From Glaciihabitans arcticus (GTDB lineage Bacteria > Actinomycetota > Actinomycetes > Actinomycetales > Microbacteriaceae), in contig NZ_SISG01000001.1 in the NCBI RefSeq assembly GCF_004310685.1, forward strand, positions 310,001 through 374,000: a stretch of DNA of 64,000 bases, written 5' to 3'. Both the position numbers and the translations under genes were made by a program. The notes under the pieces were generated by a model. The model was not told the DNA's origin. It ran no database searches and saw only the letters and a program-made list of their open reading frames with translations. Position 1 is the first letter of the stretch. The number at the start of each line of letters is the position of its first letter. Positions 48,193-57,618 of the stretch are shown one piece after another.

Positions 48193-48669
48193 CTACTCCC
48201 GGGGCCCCATGTCGGGCAGGTGCCCGCGGTAGGCGCTCACCACACGATCGAGGTAGACGGTAATCGTCGTCTTCTCCTCGTCGTTGAACCCGGCGAGCAC
48301 CTCGTTGATCGACAGGATCATCGGCATGAGCGTCTGCATGGCCCGAGCGACGGACGCTGGGGACGGCACCACGAGCACTCCGCGACGGTCATCCGGATTC
48401 GGCACGCGCGAGACGTGCCCGACTGTGGTCAGGCGGTCGACGACGGTGGTGACCGCGGCCGTGCTGATGTTCAGGCGGCCGGCGAGCTCCGTGGGGCTCA
48501 GCGGGCCATCCTTGATCAGTTCTTCCATCGCGTCGAGGTCGGTCTGGTTGACCGAAAGCTCCTTGCCGAGGTGCAGCTGGAACGCCGCGGTCAGCTCGAG
48601 GATCTCGCGCAGCAGGCCGGTCGCGGGATGGATGGTGATCTCCGGGCGGGTGCGAGCGGGGTTTGCCAT
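48193..48669 (-). CDS. MarR family transcriptional regulator
   Basis: A 158-aa winged-helix protein. The DNA-binding part is TQLDAMEELIKDGPLSPTELAGRLNISTAAVTTVVDRLTTVGHVSRVPNPDDRRGVLV (residues ~45-105). It is divergent from the MMPL transporter across 72 bp containing a perfect palindrome, so it most likely represses the transporter and itself and is released by a ligand that the pump may export. Confidence 0.93.
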   Translation of the reverse strand: MANPARTRPEITIHPATGLLREILELTAAFQLHLGKELSVNQTDLDAMEELIKDGPLSPTELAGRLNISTAAVTTVVDRLTTVGHVSRVPNPDDRRGVLVVPSPASVARAMQTLMPMILSINEVLAGFNDEEKTTITVYLDRVVSAYRGHLPDMGPRE

Positions 48670-48689
48670 CCCGCCACTTTAGCGCTACG

Positions 48690-48733
48690 TTGTCAAAGGT
48701 TCTAGTTATTAGATGATCTAACTATCTCGATTG
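48690..48733 (+). promoter_or_regulatory. MarR operator and MMPL promoter region
   Basis: TTAGAT-G-ATCTAA (48709-48721) is a perfect 13-bp palindrome inside a longer imperfect dyad TAGTTATTAGAT...ATCTAACTA (48703-48724). TTGTCA (48690-48695) could be a -35 box placing the operator over the -10 region. GAGGCAG (48734-48740) is the MMPL ribosome-binding site. Confidence 0.65.
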
Positions 48734-48741
48734 AGGCAGAC

Positions 48742-50793
48742 ATGCGCAGGCTCACGACATTCATCACGGCACGGCGCACCTCGTGGATCGTCCTGGTCGT
48801 CGCCCTGCTCTCGGCCGGCGCGATCTTCGCGCTCGGCTCCGGATCTGACGAGGAAACCGCGCCCGGCGCCGGACTCCCCGCGAGCGCCGAGTCCGAACAA
48901 GTTGCCGCGCTGCAGGCCGATCTGCCCGGTGCCGACGCGACTAGCGCGCTCCTCGTCTTCACGCGCGGCGGAGACAAGCTCACCGACGCCGACGTGACGG
49001 CCATCACCGCCACGACCGCCGACCTCGCCGACCTCTCGCTCGACGGATTCGTTCCGCCGCCCACGATCTCTGACGACGGCACAACCGCCCTCGTGGTCGT
49101 TCCCCTCGATGAGATTTCGGATGTCGCGGCGCAGGCCGACCGCGCTGCGGAGATCCGCGAACTCGCGAATGCCGACCTGCCCGCGGGGGTGTCTGCCCTG
49201 CTCACCGGCCCCGAGGGCTTCGCCGTGGATATCGCGGCGGTGTTCAAGGGCGCCGACTTCACCCTGCTGCTCACGACCGTCATCGTCGTCGCCGTGCTGC
49301 TGCTCATCACCTACCGCAGCCCGTGGCTGTGGCTGGTTCCGCTGACCGTCGTCGGACTCGCGGACGGCCTGGCCGGCATCGTCGCCAACCGGATCGCCAG
49401 TCTCGCGGGCATCGCCCTCGACGCCTCCGTCACCGGCATCCTCTCCGTTCTCGTCTTCGGTGCCGGAACCAACTACGCGCTGCTACTCATCGCCCGCTAC
49501 AGGGATGAGCTGCGCCTCGTCGAGGATCGCCGCGAAGCGATGGCGAAGGCCCTGCGCGGCGCCGGCCCAGCGATCATCGCGAGCGGAAGCACCGTGGTGC
49601 TCAGCCTGCTGACCCTTCTCTTCGCCCAGCTCACCGGCAACCGCGCCCTCGGCATCGCCTGCGCAACCGGTGTCGTCGTCGCGATGCTGTTCGCCCTGTT
49701 CGTGCTGCCCGCAGCCCTCGTTCTGTTCGGCCGCGGACTGTTCTGGCCGTACATCCCGCGCTTCGGATCCGAGGGCACCGCAGAGCGCGGCGTCTGGTTC
49801 CGACTCGGCACGCTCGTCTCGAAGAAGCCGGTCGCCGTCGCGATTGTCGGTGCGCTGCTGCTCGGCGGTCTCGCCCTCGGGGTGCCGCAGATCAAAATCG
49901 GTCTGTCGCAGACGGAGAAGTTCACGAGTGTGCCCGAGGCTGTCGTCGGCCAGGAGCAGCTCGCCGACGCGTTCTCCGCCGGGAGCGGCTCGCCGGCCGT
50001 CGTCATCGTGAACGCCGGCTACGAGGACCGCGCCATCACTGCCGCCGAGTCCCTGCCCGAAGTGGACTCCGCGACCGTGGGGGAGTCGAACTCCGACATC
50101 GCGCAGGTGAACGTGGTGCTGGACGCCGCAGCGGAGACACCCGAGGCGTATGCCGCGATCGGCGAGCTGCGTGCAGAGCTCGGCGAACTCGACGGCGCCG
50201 ACGCACTGGTCGGCGGACTCGACGCACAGACCCTGGATGTGAACACGGCACAGACCGCCGACCAGGACCTGGTCATCCCGCTCATTCTCTTTCTCGTCTT
50301 CATCGTGCTGGTGCTGCTGCTGCGCGCCATCGTCGCACCGATACTGCTGCTGCTCACGGTCGTCGCGTCGTTCTTCGCGAGCATCGGCGCGAGCTGGTTC
50401 CTGTTCGAGACGGTGTTCGACTTCCCGGCGATCGACACGAACGTGGTGCTGTTCAGCTTCCTGTTCCTCGTCGCGCTCGGCGTGGATTACAACATCTTCC
50501 TCGTGACGCGAGCACGTGAGGAGGCGGTGGTGCACGGCACGCGGGGCGGGATGATCCGCGCCCTCGCCTCCACTGGTGGCGTGATCACGAGCGCGGGAAT
50601 CCTGCTGGCTGCGGTCTTCGCGGTGCTCGGCGTGCTGCCGCTCATCACGCTCACCCAGATCGGAATCATCGTTTGCATCGGCGTGCTGCTCGACACCCTG
50701 CTCGTGCGCACGGTCATCGTTCCGGCGCTCGCCTTCATCGCGGGGGAGAAGTTCTGGTTCCCGTCGAAAGTTGCGAAGGAGTCGGCGCGCTAA
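48742..50793 (+). CDS. MMPL family (RND-type) membrane transporter
   Basis: A 683-aa protein with ~11-12 transmembrane helices, an N-terminal helix followed by an extracytoplasmic porter loop (~40-175), six helices, a second loop (~375-515) and six more helices. Signatures: GAGTNYALLLIARYRDELR in the first half and ALGVDYNIFLVTRAREEAVVHGTRGGMIRALASTGGVITSAGILLAAVFAVL in the second, which is the GDLACT-like region of MMPL proteins. Such proteins export lipids or drugs. Divergent from and probably controlled by the MarR gene. Confidence 0.93.
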   Translation: MRRLTTFITARRTSWIVLVVALLSAGAIFALGSGSDEETAPGAGLPASAESEQVAALQADLPGADATSALLVFTRGGDKLTDADVTAITATTADLADLSLDGFVPPPTISDDGTTALVVVPLDEISDVAAQADRAAEIRELANADLPAGVSALLTGPEGFAVDIAAVFKGADFTLLLTTVIVVAVLLLITYRSPWLWLVPLTVVGLADGLAGIVANRIASLAGIALDASVTGILSVLVFGAGTNYALLLIARYRDELRLVEDRREAMAKALRGAGPAIIASGSTVVLSLLTLLFAQLTGNRALGIACATGVVVAMLFALFVLPAALVLFGRGLFWPYIPRFGSEGTAERGVWFRLGTLVSKKPVAVAIVGALLLGGLALGVPQIKIGLSQTEKFTSVPEAVVGQEQLADAFSAGSGSPAVVIVNAGYEDRAITAAESLPEVDSATVGESNSDIAQVNVVLDAAAETPEAYAAIGELRAELGELDGADALVGGLDAQTLDVNTAQTADQDLVIPLILFLVFIVLVLLLRAIVAPILLLLTVVASFFASIGASWFLFETVFDFPAIDTNVVLFSFLFLVALGVDYNIFLVTRAREEAVVHGTRGGMIRALASTGGVITSAGILLAAVFAVLGVLPLITLTQIGIIVCIGVLLDTLLVRTVIVPALAFIAGEKFWFPSKVAKESAR

Positions 50794-50829
50794 CGAGTTA
50801 TCAGCGGCGGCACGCGCGACGATAGAACC

Positions 50830-51768
50830 ATGTCCCTCGACCTCGTTGTCTCCGAGTTCGCGCGCTACCTCAGCGCCGAGCGCGGCTTCAGCGAGCACAC
50901 GGTGCGCGCCTACCGCTCGGACCTCGCCAACCTCGTTGACTTCGCCCAGCGACAGGGCGTTGGGGATGTCGCGGCCCTCGACCTCGAACTGCTGCGCTCC
51001 TGGCTCTGGGAGTCCTCCAACGCGGGTCTCGCGAAGTCCACGCTTGCGCGCCGTTCGGCAACGGCGCGCAGCTTCGGCCTGTGGCTGGCTCGCACCGGCA
51101 AGGCGCCCACGGATGCCGCGGCTCGCCTCCGCGGCCCGCGCCCCGAGCAGCACCTGCCGCGCGTTCTGACCCGCACCCAGGTCGACGGGATCCTTGCCGG
51201 TCTCGCTGCCCGGGCGGCGAACCCCGACCCGGAGTCCCGCGCAAGCCTGCCGGCTCTCGCCGCGGCTCGCGCCTTCGCGTTGCGCGACCTCGCCGTGATC
51301 GAGTTGCTCTACGCCTCCGCCCTTCGCGTGAGTGAGCTGACCGGACTCGACGTTGCGGATGTCGATCGCTCCCGTCTTACCGTGCTCGTCACCGGCAAGG
51401 GCTCGAAGCAGCGCACCGTGCCGTTCGGGCTTCCCGCTGCCGACGCCCTCACCGCCTGGCTCGAGGCCCGCGACACGCTCGAGCCGGATGGCGACGCGCT
51501 TTTCGTCGGGAACAAGGGCAAGCGCCTGGGGACCCGCGCCGTCTACGCGCTGGTCGCCGAGCTGCTCGAGGACGTTCCCGGCTCCGGTCCCGCCGGCCCA
51601 CACGCACTCCGCCACACGGCGGCCACCCACCTTCTGGACGGCGGTGCCGACCTGCGCGCCGTGCAGGAGCTGCTCGGACACGCAAGCCTCGGCACTACCC
51701 AGATCTACACTCACGTGTCGACGGAGCGGCTGCGCGAGTCCTACGCGCTCGCGCACCCCCGGGCCTAG
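50830..51768 (+). CDS. xerC: Tyrosine recombinase XerC
   Basis: A 312-aa recombinase that resolves chromosome dimers at dif with XerD. The N-terminal core-binding SAM-like domain ([20 protein letters not shown]) is followed by the catalytic domain: Arg in [15 protein letters not shown], Lys in [26 protein letters not shown] (His-x-x-Arg), [15 protein letters not shown] (His and the nucleophile Tyr). XerC rather than XerD is preferred from its place before rpsB, though XerD cannot be excluded. Confidence 0.92.
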   Translation: MSLDLVVSEFARYLSAERGFSEHTVRAYRSDLANLVDFAQRQGVGDVAALDLELLRSWLWESSNAGLAKSTLARRSATARSFGLWLARTGKAPTDAAARLRGPRPEQHLPRVLTRTQVDGILAGLAARAANPDPESRASLPALAAARAFALRDLAVIELLYASALRVSELTGLDVADVDRSRLTVLVTGKGSKQRTVPFGLPAADALTAWLEARDTLEPDGDALFVGNKGKRLGTRAVYALVAELLEDVPGSGPAGPHALRHTAATHLLDGGADLRAVQELLGHASLGTTQIYTHVSTERLRESYALAHPRA

Positions 51769-51852
51769 CGGGCCGTGACCGATCCTCGGTCGCAGGCTCC
51801 CTCGGCGCTGGGGTCGCGCAATCGCTGGCGCGATTGTCCCAGCTCCACCGCG

Positions 51853-52335
51853 CTACTCAACCAGACCACGCGTCGGCAGCAGCACCGCCCGCGGAACCCC
51901 GCCGAGCAGGAGCAGCGGCGACACATACTCGCCGCCTAGCCGAACTCCGAAGTGCAGGCACGGCTGCGCGCAATGGCCGGGCAGTAGCTCGCCGATCGGC
52001 TGGCCGCGCGCGACGGGGTCGCCGGCCACCAAAGGTGACGTCACCGGCTCATAGCTCGACAGCAGCCCGCCCGCGTGCTCGATCGAGAGCACAGGACGAT
52101 CCACGACGAAGCCGACGAAGTGCACAACACCATCCGCGGGTGCGAGAACTGAAGCGGAGGGCGCACGGATATCGATGCCTCGATGCCCGGCTGCATACGG
52201 GGTGGGCGGCGCGAGGTAGGCACGCGCGATCGCGTGCGGGGGCGCGGTTGGCCAGTTCCAGCGGGGAAGGGTCGCCGCAGAGCCCGAGGTGAGCACCAGG
52301 GACGCGAGCACAGCGAGAAGGAGGAGCCGTTTCAT
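51853..52335 (-). CDS. M23 family metallopeptidase, exported
   Basis: A 160-aa cell-wall peptidase-like protein. The N-terminus MKRLLLLAVLASLVLTSGSA is a signal peptide. Zinc-site motifs: GHRGIDI (His and Asp) and CLHFGVRLGGEYVSPL. The classic HxH is replaced by C-L-H, a form seen in many actinobacterial homologues, so activity is plausible but reduced ligands should be noted. Start ATG 52335; the upstream in-frame stretch to 52569 overlaps the rpsB leader. Confidence 0.88.
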   Translation of the reverse strand: MKRLLLLAVLASLVLTSGSAATLPRWNWPTAPPHAIARAYLAPPTPYAAGHRGIDIRAPSASVLAPADGVVHFVGFVVDRPVLSIEHAGGLLSSYEPVTSPLVAGDPVARGQPIGELLPGHCAQPCLHFGVRLGGEYVSPLLLLGGVPRAVLLPTRGLVE

Positions 52336-52434
52336 CCACCCAGATTGACGAAAGTCGGACGCGCATAACGCGGAGAAAGAGAGATATGGGGATAACCCCA
52401 CACACCCCGGAACGCAGGAGGAGAGGACCGGTGC

Positions 52435-52641
52435 TATGATTTTCGGAGCACTGCGCGCAAGCGCGGTGACTACGCGTGTCCCGAACCGCCCGACAAACAG
52501 GGCGGCCACACCACTCAGTCTCTCGTGAAAACGGGAATGCAGGTGTGCGCGGGGCACCAGGTTTCGCACCGACCGGTCGCGAAAAACAACTGAGATTGGC
52601 GTTTACCGCGTTTTCGCGCGCGCCAGAAAAGGAGCACGGCC
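52435..52641 (+). promoter_or_regulatory. rpsB promoter and leader
   Basis: TATGAT (52435-52440) is a good -10 box, with no clear -35. The ~200-nt leader holds a perfect hairpin CCGCCC/GGGCGG with 8-nt loop (52486-52505) and a GCGC-GCAA-GCGC hairpin before it. S2 leaders in other bacteria mediate autoregulation; here it is only a candidate. AAAAGGAG precedes the rpsB ATG. Confidence 0.5.
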
Positions 52642-53652
52642 ATGGCCGTCGTCACCATTCGCCAGCTGCTCGACAGCGGCGTTCACTTCGGGCACCAGAC
52701 CCGCCGTTGGAACCCGAAGATGAAGCGCTTCATCCTGACCGAGCGCTCGGGCAGCCACATCATCGACCTGCAGCAGTCGCTTGCCTACATCGACAAGACC
52801 TACGACTACGTCAAGGACACCGTTGCGCACGGTGGAACCATCCTCTTCGTCGGAACGAAGAAGCAGGCCCAGGGTTCCATCGCCGAGCAGGCGCTCCGCG
52901 TCGGCCAGCCCTATGTCAACCAGCGCTGGCTCGGTGGACTCCTCACCAACTTCCAGACGGTCTCCAAGCGCCTCGCGCGCATGAAGGAGCTCGAGGAGGT
53001 CGACTTCGACGACACCACCCGTGGTTACACGAAGAAGGAACTCCTCATCCAGAAGCGTGAACTCATCAAGCTCCAGAAGAGCCTCGGTGGTATCCGCAAC
53101 CTGACGAAGACCCCCTCCGCCGTATGGATCGTCGACACCAAGAAGGAGCACCTCGCGATCGACGAGGCGCACAAGCTCGGTATCCCCGTCATCGCGATCC
53201 TCGACACCAACTGCGACCCGGACGAAGTCCAGTTCCCGATTCCCGGTAACGACGACGCTATCCGTTCCGTCGGCCTGCTGACCCGCATCATCGCGGACGC
53301 AGCGGCCGAGGGCCTCGTGCAGCGCCACCAGAAGCCCGAAGACGGCGCTGAGGTCGAGCCGCTCGCCGCTTGGGAAGCCGAACTGCTCGGACAGTCCGAC
53401 GAGGCCAAGGCTGAAGAGCCCAAGGCCGACGAGGCAGCGCCCGCAGCTGAGACCGAGGTCGTCCTTCCGACCGAGGAGAACGACGCAGACGCCGTCGTCG
53501 CCGAGCACGAGGCAGCAGCCGACGAGACGCTCGTGCCCGTGCACGTCGAAGAGTCGGATGCAGCACTCGAAGCAGACATCGAAGCCGCGGCTACTCCCGA
53601 AGAGAAGAAGCCTGCAGCGAAGACCGCGGCCAAGCCCGCAGCCAAGAAGTAA
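52642..53652 (+). CDS. rpsB: 30S ribosomal protein S2 with long Ala/Glu tail
   Basis: A 336-aa protein; E. coli S2 is 241. Residues 1-~245 are typical S2 ([80 protein letters not shown]). The remaining ~90 residues are low-complexity, acidic (Ala/Glu/Asp-rich), and end in a Lys/Ala stretch [15 protein letters not shown]. Forms rpsB-tsf with a 12-bp gap. Confidence 0.97.
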   Translation: MAVVTIRQLLDSGVHFGHQTRRWNPKMKRFILTERSGSHIIDLQQSLAYIDKTYDYVKDTVAHGGTILFVGTKKQAQGSIAEQALRVGQPYVNQRWLGGLLTNFQTVSKRLARMKELEEVDFDDTTRGYTKKELLIQKRELIKLQKSLGGIRNLTKTPSAVWIVDTKKEHLAIDEAHKLGIPVIAILDTNCDPDEVQFPIPGNDDAIRSVGLLTRIIADAAAEGLVQRHQKPEDGAEVEPLAAWEAELLGQSDEAKAEEPKADEAAPAAETEVVLPTEENDADAVVAEHEAAADETLVPVHVEESDAALEADIEAAATPEEKKPAAKTAAKPAAKK

Positions 53653-53664
53653 GGAACTAGAGTC

Positions 53665-54492
53665 ATGGCAGATTTCAGCCTCGCTGACCTCAAGACCCTG
53701 CGCGAGCGCCTCGGCACCGGCATGGTCGACAGCAAGAACGCCCTCGTCGAAGCCGGTGGCGACCTCGAGAAGGCAACCGAACTCCTGCGTCTCAAGGGTG
53801 CGAAGAGCAATGCAAAGCGCTCCGATCGCTCCACGAGCGAAGGCCTCGTCGCCGCGAAGGAGGGTGCCGGTTCCACCGTCATCATCGAGCTCGCGTGCGA
53901 GACCGACTTCGTGGCCAAGAGCGACAAGTTCGTCGCTCTCGGTGACAAGGTCATCGACGCCGTCTCCGCCGCTGGCGCGACGACGCTCGAAGAGGGCCTC
54001 GCAGCCGCATCAGGAAGCCAGACCGTCGCCGACCTCATCGGTGACGAAGCTGCAATCCTCGGCGAGAAGATCGAACTGCGTCGTCTCGCAGTCGTGACCG
54101 GCGAGAAGTTCTCGGTCTACCTGCACCGCACCAACAAGGACCTGCCTCCGCAGGTCGGCGTTGTGCTCGGCTTCTCGGGCGATGACACGGACACCGCTCG
54201 CAGCGTTGCCCAGCACATCTCCTTCGCCGACCCGCAGTACCTCACGAGCGACCAGATCCCCACGGAGACCGTGGAGAACGAGCGTCGCATCGTCGAGGAG
54301 ATCAGCCGCGGAGAGGGCAAGCCCGAGGCTGCCCTGCCGAAGATCATCGAGGGACGCGTCGCAGCGTTCTTCAAGCAGGTCTCGCTGCTCGACCAGGACT
54401 ACGCGATCGACAACAAGAAGTCGGTCAAGACCGTCCTCGCGGACGCTGGCCTCACCGTGAGCGGCTTCGCTCGCTTCAAGGTCGGCGCCTAG
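53665..54492 (+). CDS. tsf: Elongation factor Ts
   Basis: A 275-aa guanine-exchange factor for EF-Tu. N-terminal UBA-like domain ADFSLADLKTLRERLGTGMVDSKNALVEAGGDLEKATELLR, then the core with IELACETDFVAKSDKFVALGDKV. Length fits actinobacteria. It follows rpsB and ends in a strong terminator. Confidence 0.97.
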   Translation: MADFSLADLKTLRERLGTGMVDSKNALVEAGGDLEKATELLRLKGAKSNAKRSDRSTSEGLVAAKEGAGSTVIIELACETDFVAKSDKFVALGDKVIDAVSAAGATTLEEGLAAASGSQTVADLIGDEAAILGEKIELRRLAVVTGEKFSVYLHRTNKDLPPQVGVVLGFSGDDTDTARSVAQHISFADPQYLTSDQIPTETVENERRIVEEISRGEGKPEAALPKIIEGRVAAFFKQVSLLDQDYAIDNKKSVKTVLADAGLTVSGFARFKVGA

Positions 54493-54506
54493 CCAGATCC
54501 GAACGC

Positions 54507-54540
54507 AAGGCCCGGGATTTTCGATCCCGGGCCTTTCGTC
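54507..54540 (+). terminator. Terminator of the rpsB-tsf operon
   Basis: AAGGCCCGGGAT (54507-54518), loop TTTCG, ATCCCGGGCCTT (54524-54535), then TCGTC. A perfect 12-bp stem ending in T/C; intrinsic terminator for rpsB-tsf. Confidence 0.9.
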
Positions 54541-54569
54541 GTGTCGGCGGCGAGTTCTACTCTGGGCGC

Positions 54570-55262
54570 ATGAACATCCTTCTCATCCCCGGACTCTGGC
54601 TTGACGGCGACTCCTGGGGCGACGTGATCCCCCCTCTCGAGGCGGCCGGGCACACCGTGCATCCAATGACCCTTCCCGGAATGGAATCCGTCGCGTCCGA
54701 CCGGTCGGCTATCGGCCTCCGTGATCACGTGAACGCAGTGATCGAGCGGGTCGACGCGATCGGCGCTCCGGTCGTGCTCGTCGGTCACAGCGGCGGCGGC
54801 GCCATCATCCATGCGGTGGTGGATGCCCGTCCCGAGTCGGTCACGCGAGCCATCTATGTCGACAGCCAGCCGATCGGCCACGGCGGCCTGATCAACGACG
54901 AGCTGCCGGTCGAGGGTGGCGAGATCCCGCTGCCCGACTGGTCCGTCTTCGAAGAACCGGATCTGGTGGACCTCACCGACGAGTTGCGCGAGCACTTCCG
55001 CCAGATCGCCATCCCGTCTCCAAAGGGTGTCGCCTTCGACAAGCAGGTGCTCAGCGACCCGCGTCGCTACGACGTGCCGATCACGGTGATCTGCTGCGAG
55101 TTCCACCCCGACCAGCTGCAGGGCTGGATCGACGCGGGCTACGCCGACGAGCTGAAGGCCATCACGACCGTCGAGACGGTCTACCTGCCGACCGGGCACT
55201 GGCCGCAGTTCACGAAGCCGGCTGAGCTCGCGCAAACGATTCTGGCCGCCCTCGCGACCTAG
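54570..55262 (+). CDS. Alpha/beta hydrolase
   Basis: A 230-aa alpha/beta-fold hydrolase. Oxyanion segment LIPGLWLDGDSW, nucleophile elbow GHSGGG (Ser near residue 77), and a C-terminal His in TGHWPQF. No signal peptide. Substrate unknown; esterase or salicylate-esterase-like proteins are alternatives. It starts 30 bp after the terminator and lies before pyrH. Confidence 0.87.
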   Translation: MNILLIPGLWLDGDSWGDVIPPLEAAGHTVHPMTLPGMESVASDRSAIGLRDHVNAVIERVDAIGAPVVLVGHSGGGAIIHAVVDARPESVTRAIYVDSQPIGHGGLINDELPVEGGEIPLPDWSVFEEPDLVDLTDELREHFRQIAIPSPKGVAFDKQVLSDPRRYDVPITVICCEFHPDQLQGWIDAGYADELKAITTVETVYLPTGHWPQFTKPAELAQTILAALAT

Positions 55263-55304
55263 TACCCTGAATAGGGCACAACCGCAGAACACACGAGGAG
55301 CACC

Positions 55305-56018
55305 ATGTCAGAACGCAAACGCCGGGTACTTCTCAAGCTTTCCGGTGAAGCGTTCGGCGGTGGACAGCTCGGGGTGAACCCCGACGTCGTCGCCGGTCTC
55401 GCCAAGGAGATCGCCGAGGCGTCGGCCGACACCGAGATTGCGATCGTCGTCGGCGGTGGCAACTTCTTCCGCGGCGCCGAGCTCAGCCAGCGCGGCATGG
55501 ACCGCGGCCGCGCCGACTATATGGGCATGCTCGGCACCGTGATGAACGCTCTCGCGCTGCAGGACTTCCTCGAGCAGGCGGGTGCCGCGACGCGGGTGCA
55601 GTCCGCGATCTCGATGACGCAGGTCGCCGAGCCGTACATCCCGCGCCGCGCAGAGCGCCACCTCGAGAAGGGTCGCGTCGTCATCTTCGGTGCCGGAGCT
55701 GGCCTGCCGTATTTCTCCACTGACACCGTCGCCGCGCAGCGTGCCCTCGAGATCGACGCCCAGGTCGTGCTCGTCGCCAAGAACGGCGTCGACGGCGTCT
55801 ACGACTCCGACCCGCGCACCAACGCCGCCGCCCAGAAGATCGACGCCATCACCTACCAGGAGGCGCTCGTTCAGGGTCTCAAGGTCGTCGACTCCACGGC
55901 CTTCAGCCTGTGCATGGACAACGGCATGCCGATGGTCGTGTTCGGGATGCAGCCCGCGGGCAACCTGACCAAGGCGATCCGGGGGGACCGCATCGGCACC
56001 CTCGTGAGCCGGGACTGA
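55305..56018 (+). CDS. pyrH: UMP kinase
   Basis: A 237-aa amino-acid-kinase-fold enzyme that phosphorylates UMP. N-terminus [60 protein letters not shown]; later [18 protein letters not shown]. Start ATG follows GAGGAG. Conserved order rpsB-tsf-pyrH-frr-cdsA. Confidence 0.97.
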   Translation: MSERKRRVLLKLSGEAFGGGQLGVNPDVVAGLAKEIAEASADTEIAIVVGGGNFFRGAELSQRGMDRGRADYMGMLGTVMNALALQDFLEQAGAATRVQSAISMTQVAEPYIPRRAERHLEKGRVVIFGAGAGLPYFSTDTVAAQRALEIDAQVVLVAKNGVDGVYDSDPRTNAAAQKIDAITYQEALVQGLKVVDSTAFSLCMDNGMPMVVFGMQPAGNLTKAIRGDRIGTLVSRD

Positions 56019-56101
56019 CCCCAAGCCTGAGATTACCGCCGGGCGTTTACGGGCCGCGGCCCACAACCCAGTAAACTTGCCCGCGACACGAAGGAGTTGC
56101 C

Positions 56102-56653
56102 GTGATTAGCGATGTGCTGGCAGAGGCCAAAGACAAGATGAACAAGGCCGTCGAGGTCGCCAAAGACGACTTCGGTACAGTGCGCACCGGTCGGGCGAAC
56201 CCGCTGCTGTTCCAGAAGATCCTGGTGGACTACTACGGAAGCCCGACGCCGCTCGCCCAGCTCGCCTCGCTGAACAACCCCGAGGCCCGCACGCTGATCG
56301 TCACGCCCTTCGACAAGACGGCCCTCAAGGAGATCGAGAAGGCCATCGTCGCCGCTCCGAACCTGGGTGCGAACGTCGGCAACGACGGGGAGATCGTGCG
56401 CGTCACGCTGCCCGAGCTCACCGAAGAACGCCGCCGTGACTTCGTCAAGCTCGTGCGCGACAAGGGCGAGCAGGCCAAGGTTGCGCTGCGCAACATCCGT
56501 CGCAAGGCCAAGGACGACCTCGACGCCCTCAAGGAGGTCGGCGAAGACGAGATCGCCCGCGCCGAGAAGGATCTCGAGGCAGCGACGAAGAGCCACGTCG
56601 ACGCGATCGATGACGCCCTGAAGCGCAAAGAAGCAGAGCTCCTCGAGGTCTGA
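56102..56653 (+). CDS. frr: Ribosome recycling factor
   Basis: A 183-aa factor that with EF-G splits post-termination ribosomes. Visible landmarks: [34 protein letters not shown] and [37 protein letters not shown] start follows AAGGAG. Its stop is directly followed by the cdsA ATG without a gap. Confidence 0.97.
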   Translation: MISDVLAEAKDKMNKAVEVAKDDFGTVRTGRANPLLFQKILVDYYGSPTPLAQLASLNNPEARTLIVTPFDKTALKEIEKAIVAAPNLGANVGNDGEIVRVTLPELTEERRRDFVKLVRDKGEQAKVALRNIRRKAKDDLDALKEVGEDEIARAEKDLEAATKSHVDAIDDALKRKEAELLEV

Positions 56654-57604
56654 ATGTCGGATGACGCGGGCGCGACCCCATCGAAGTCGAAGAAGCACGG
56701 CCACACTCGCGCTGAGATAGAAGCGACCGTCGCCGATATCGAAGCACAGGTGCGTGCGACGAACGACAAGATCAACGCGCGCTCTGGTCGCAACCTGTCG
56801 ATGGCGGTGCTCGTGGGCGTCGCCCTCGGCGTCGCGCTGCTCGTCAGCCTGATCTTCATCAAAGAGTTGTTTATGCTCTTTGCCGCTGGGCTCATCGTCT
56901 TCACGGCGTTCGAGCTCGCGAGCGCGCTCCGCTTCGCGGGGCGTGACGTGCCGCGCATCCCGATCATCATCGTCGCGGTGGCGATCGTGCCGACGGCCTT
57001 TTACTGGGGCGCTCCCGGCCAGTGGCTGGGCCTGCTCGCGGGCGTCGCGCTCGTGAGCGTGTGGCGCATCGTCGAATCCGCGGTTCCCTCGCGTCGCCCC
57101 GCGACGGTTCGGGAGCTGGGTAGGGACCTCGCCGCCGGCGCCTTCGTGCTGGCCTACGTCGTCTTCCTCGCGAGCTTCGCGGTGCTGCTCACGGCGCAGG
57201 AGGGCGGCCAATGGTGGACGCTCGCATTCCTGCTCGTCGTGATCTCCATCGACACCGGCGCCTACGTGACGGGCCTCAATTTCGGCAAGCACAAGATGGC
57301 GCCGATCATCAGCCCCAAGAAGACCTGGGAGGGTTTCGCGGGTTCCGTCGCCGCAGCCCTCATCGCCGGTGTGCTGCTCGCGATCTTCATGCTGCAGGCC
57401 GAGTGGTGGGTGGGCATCGTGCTCGGTCTCTCGATGGTCGTCACGGCGACGTTCGGCGACCTCGGCGAATCCCTCATCAAACGCGATCTCGGCATCAAGG
57501 ACATCAGCACCTGGCTTCCCGGCCACGGCGGTTTCCTCGACCGGCTTGACTCGGTGCTACCGTCGGCCGCGGCCGCGTATGCGCTGTACCTCATCTTCAG
57601 TTAG
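56654..57604 (+). CDS. cdsA: Phosphatidate cytidylyltransferase
   Basis: A 316-aa integral membrane enzyme making CDP-diacylglycerol from phosphatidate and CTP. A soluble head of ~45 residues precedes about eight helices. The family signature at the end is SPKKTWEGFAGSVAAALIAGV, FGDLGESLIKRDLGIKDISTWLPGHGGFLDRLDSVLPSA. Translated from the frr stop (adjacent codons). Confidence 0.95.
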   Translation: MSDDAGATPSKSKKHGHTRAEIEATVADIEAQVRATNDKINARSGRNLSMAVLVGVALGVALLVSLIFIKELFMLFAAGLIVFTAFELASALRFAGRDVPRIPIIIVAVAIVPTAFYWGAPGQWLGLLAGVALVSVWRIVESAVPSRRPATVRELGRDLAAGAFVLAYVVFLASFAVLLTAQEGGQWWTLAFLLVVISIDTGAYVTGLNFGKHKMAPIISPKKTWEGFAGSVAAALIAGVLLAIFMLQAEWWVGIVLGLSMVVTATFGDLGESLIKRDLGIKDISTWLPGHGGFLDRLDSVLPSAAAAYALYLIFS

Positions 57605-57618
57605 GGCAGGATAGTCAC

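Noticed and set aside
49483-51756. A 757-residue minus-strand frame opposite the MMPL and xerC genes
   Set aside because: High-G+C shadow: His/Glu/Arg/Gln-rich and with no domain, while the plus strand encodes clear MMPL and recombinase proteins.
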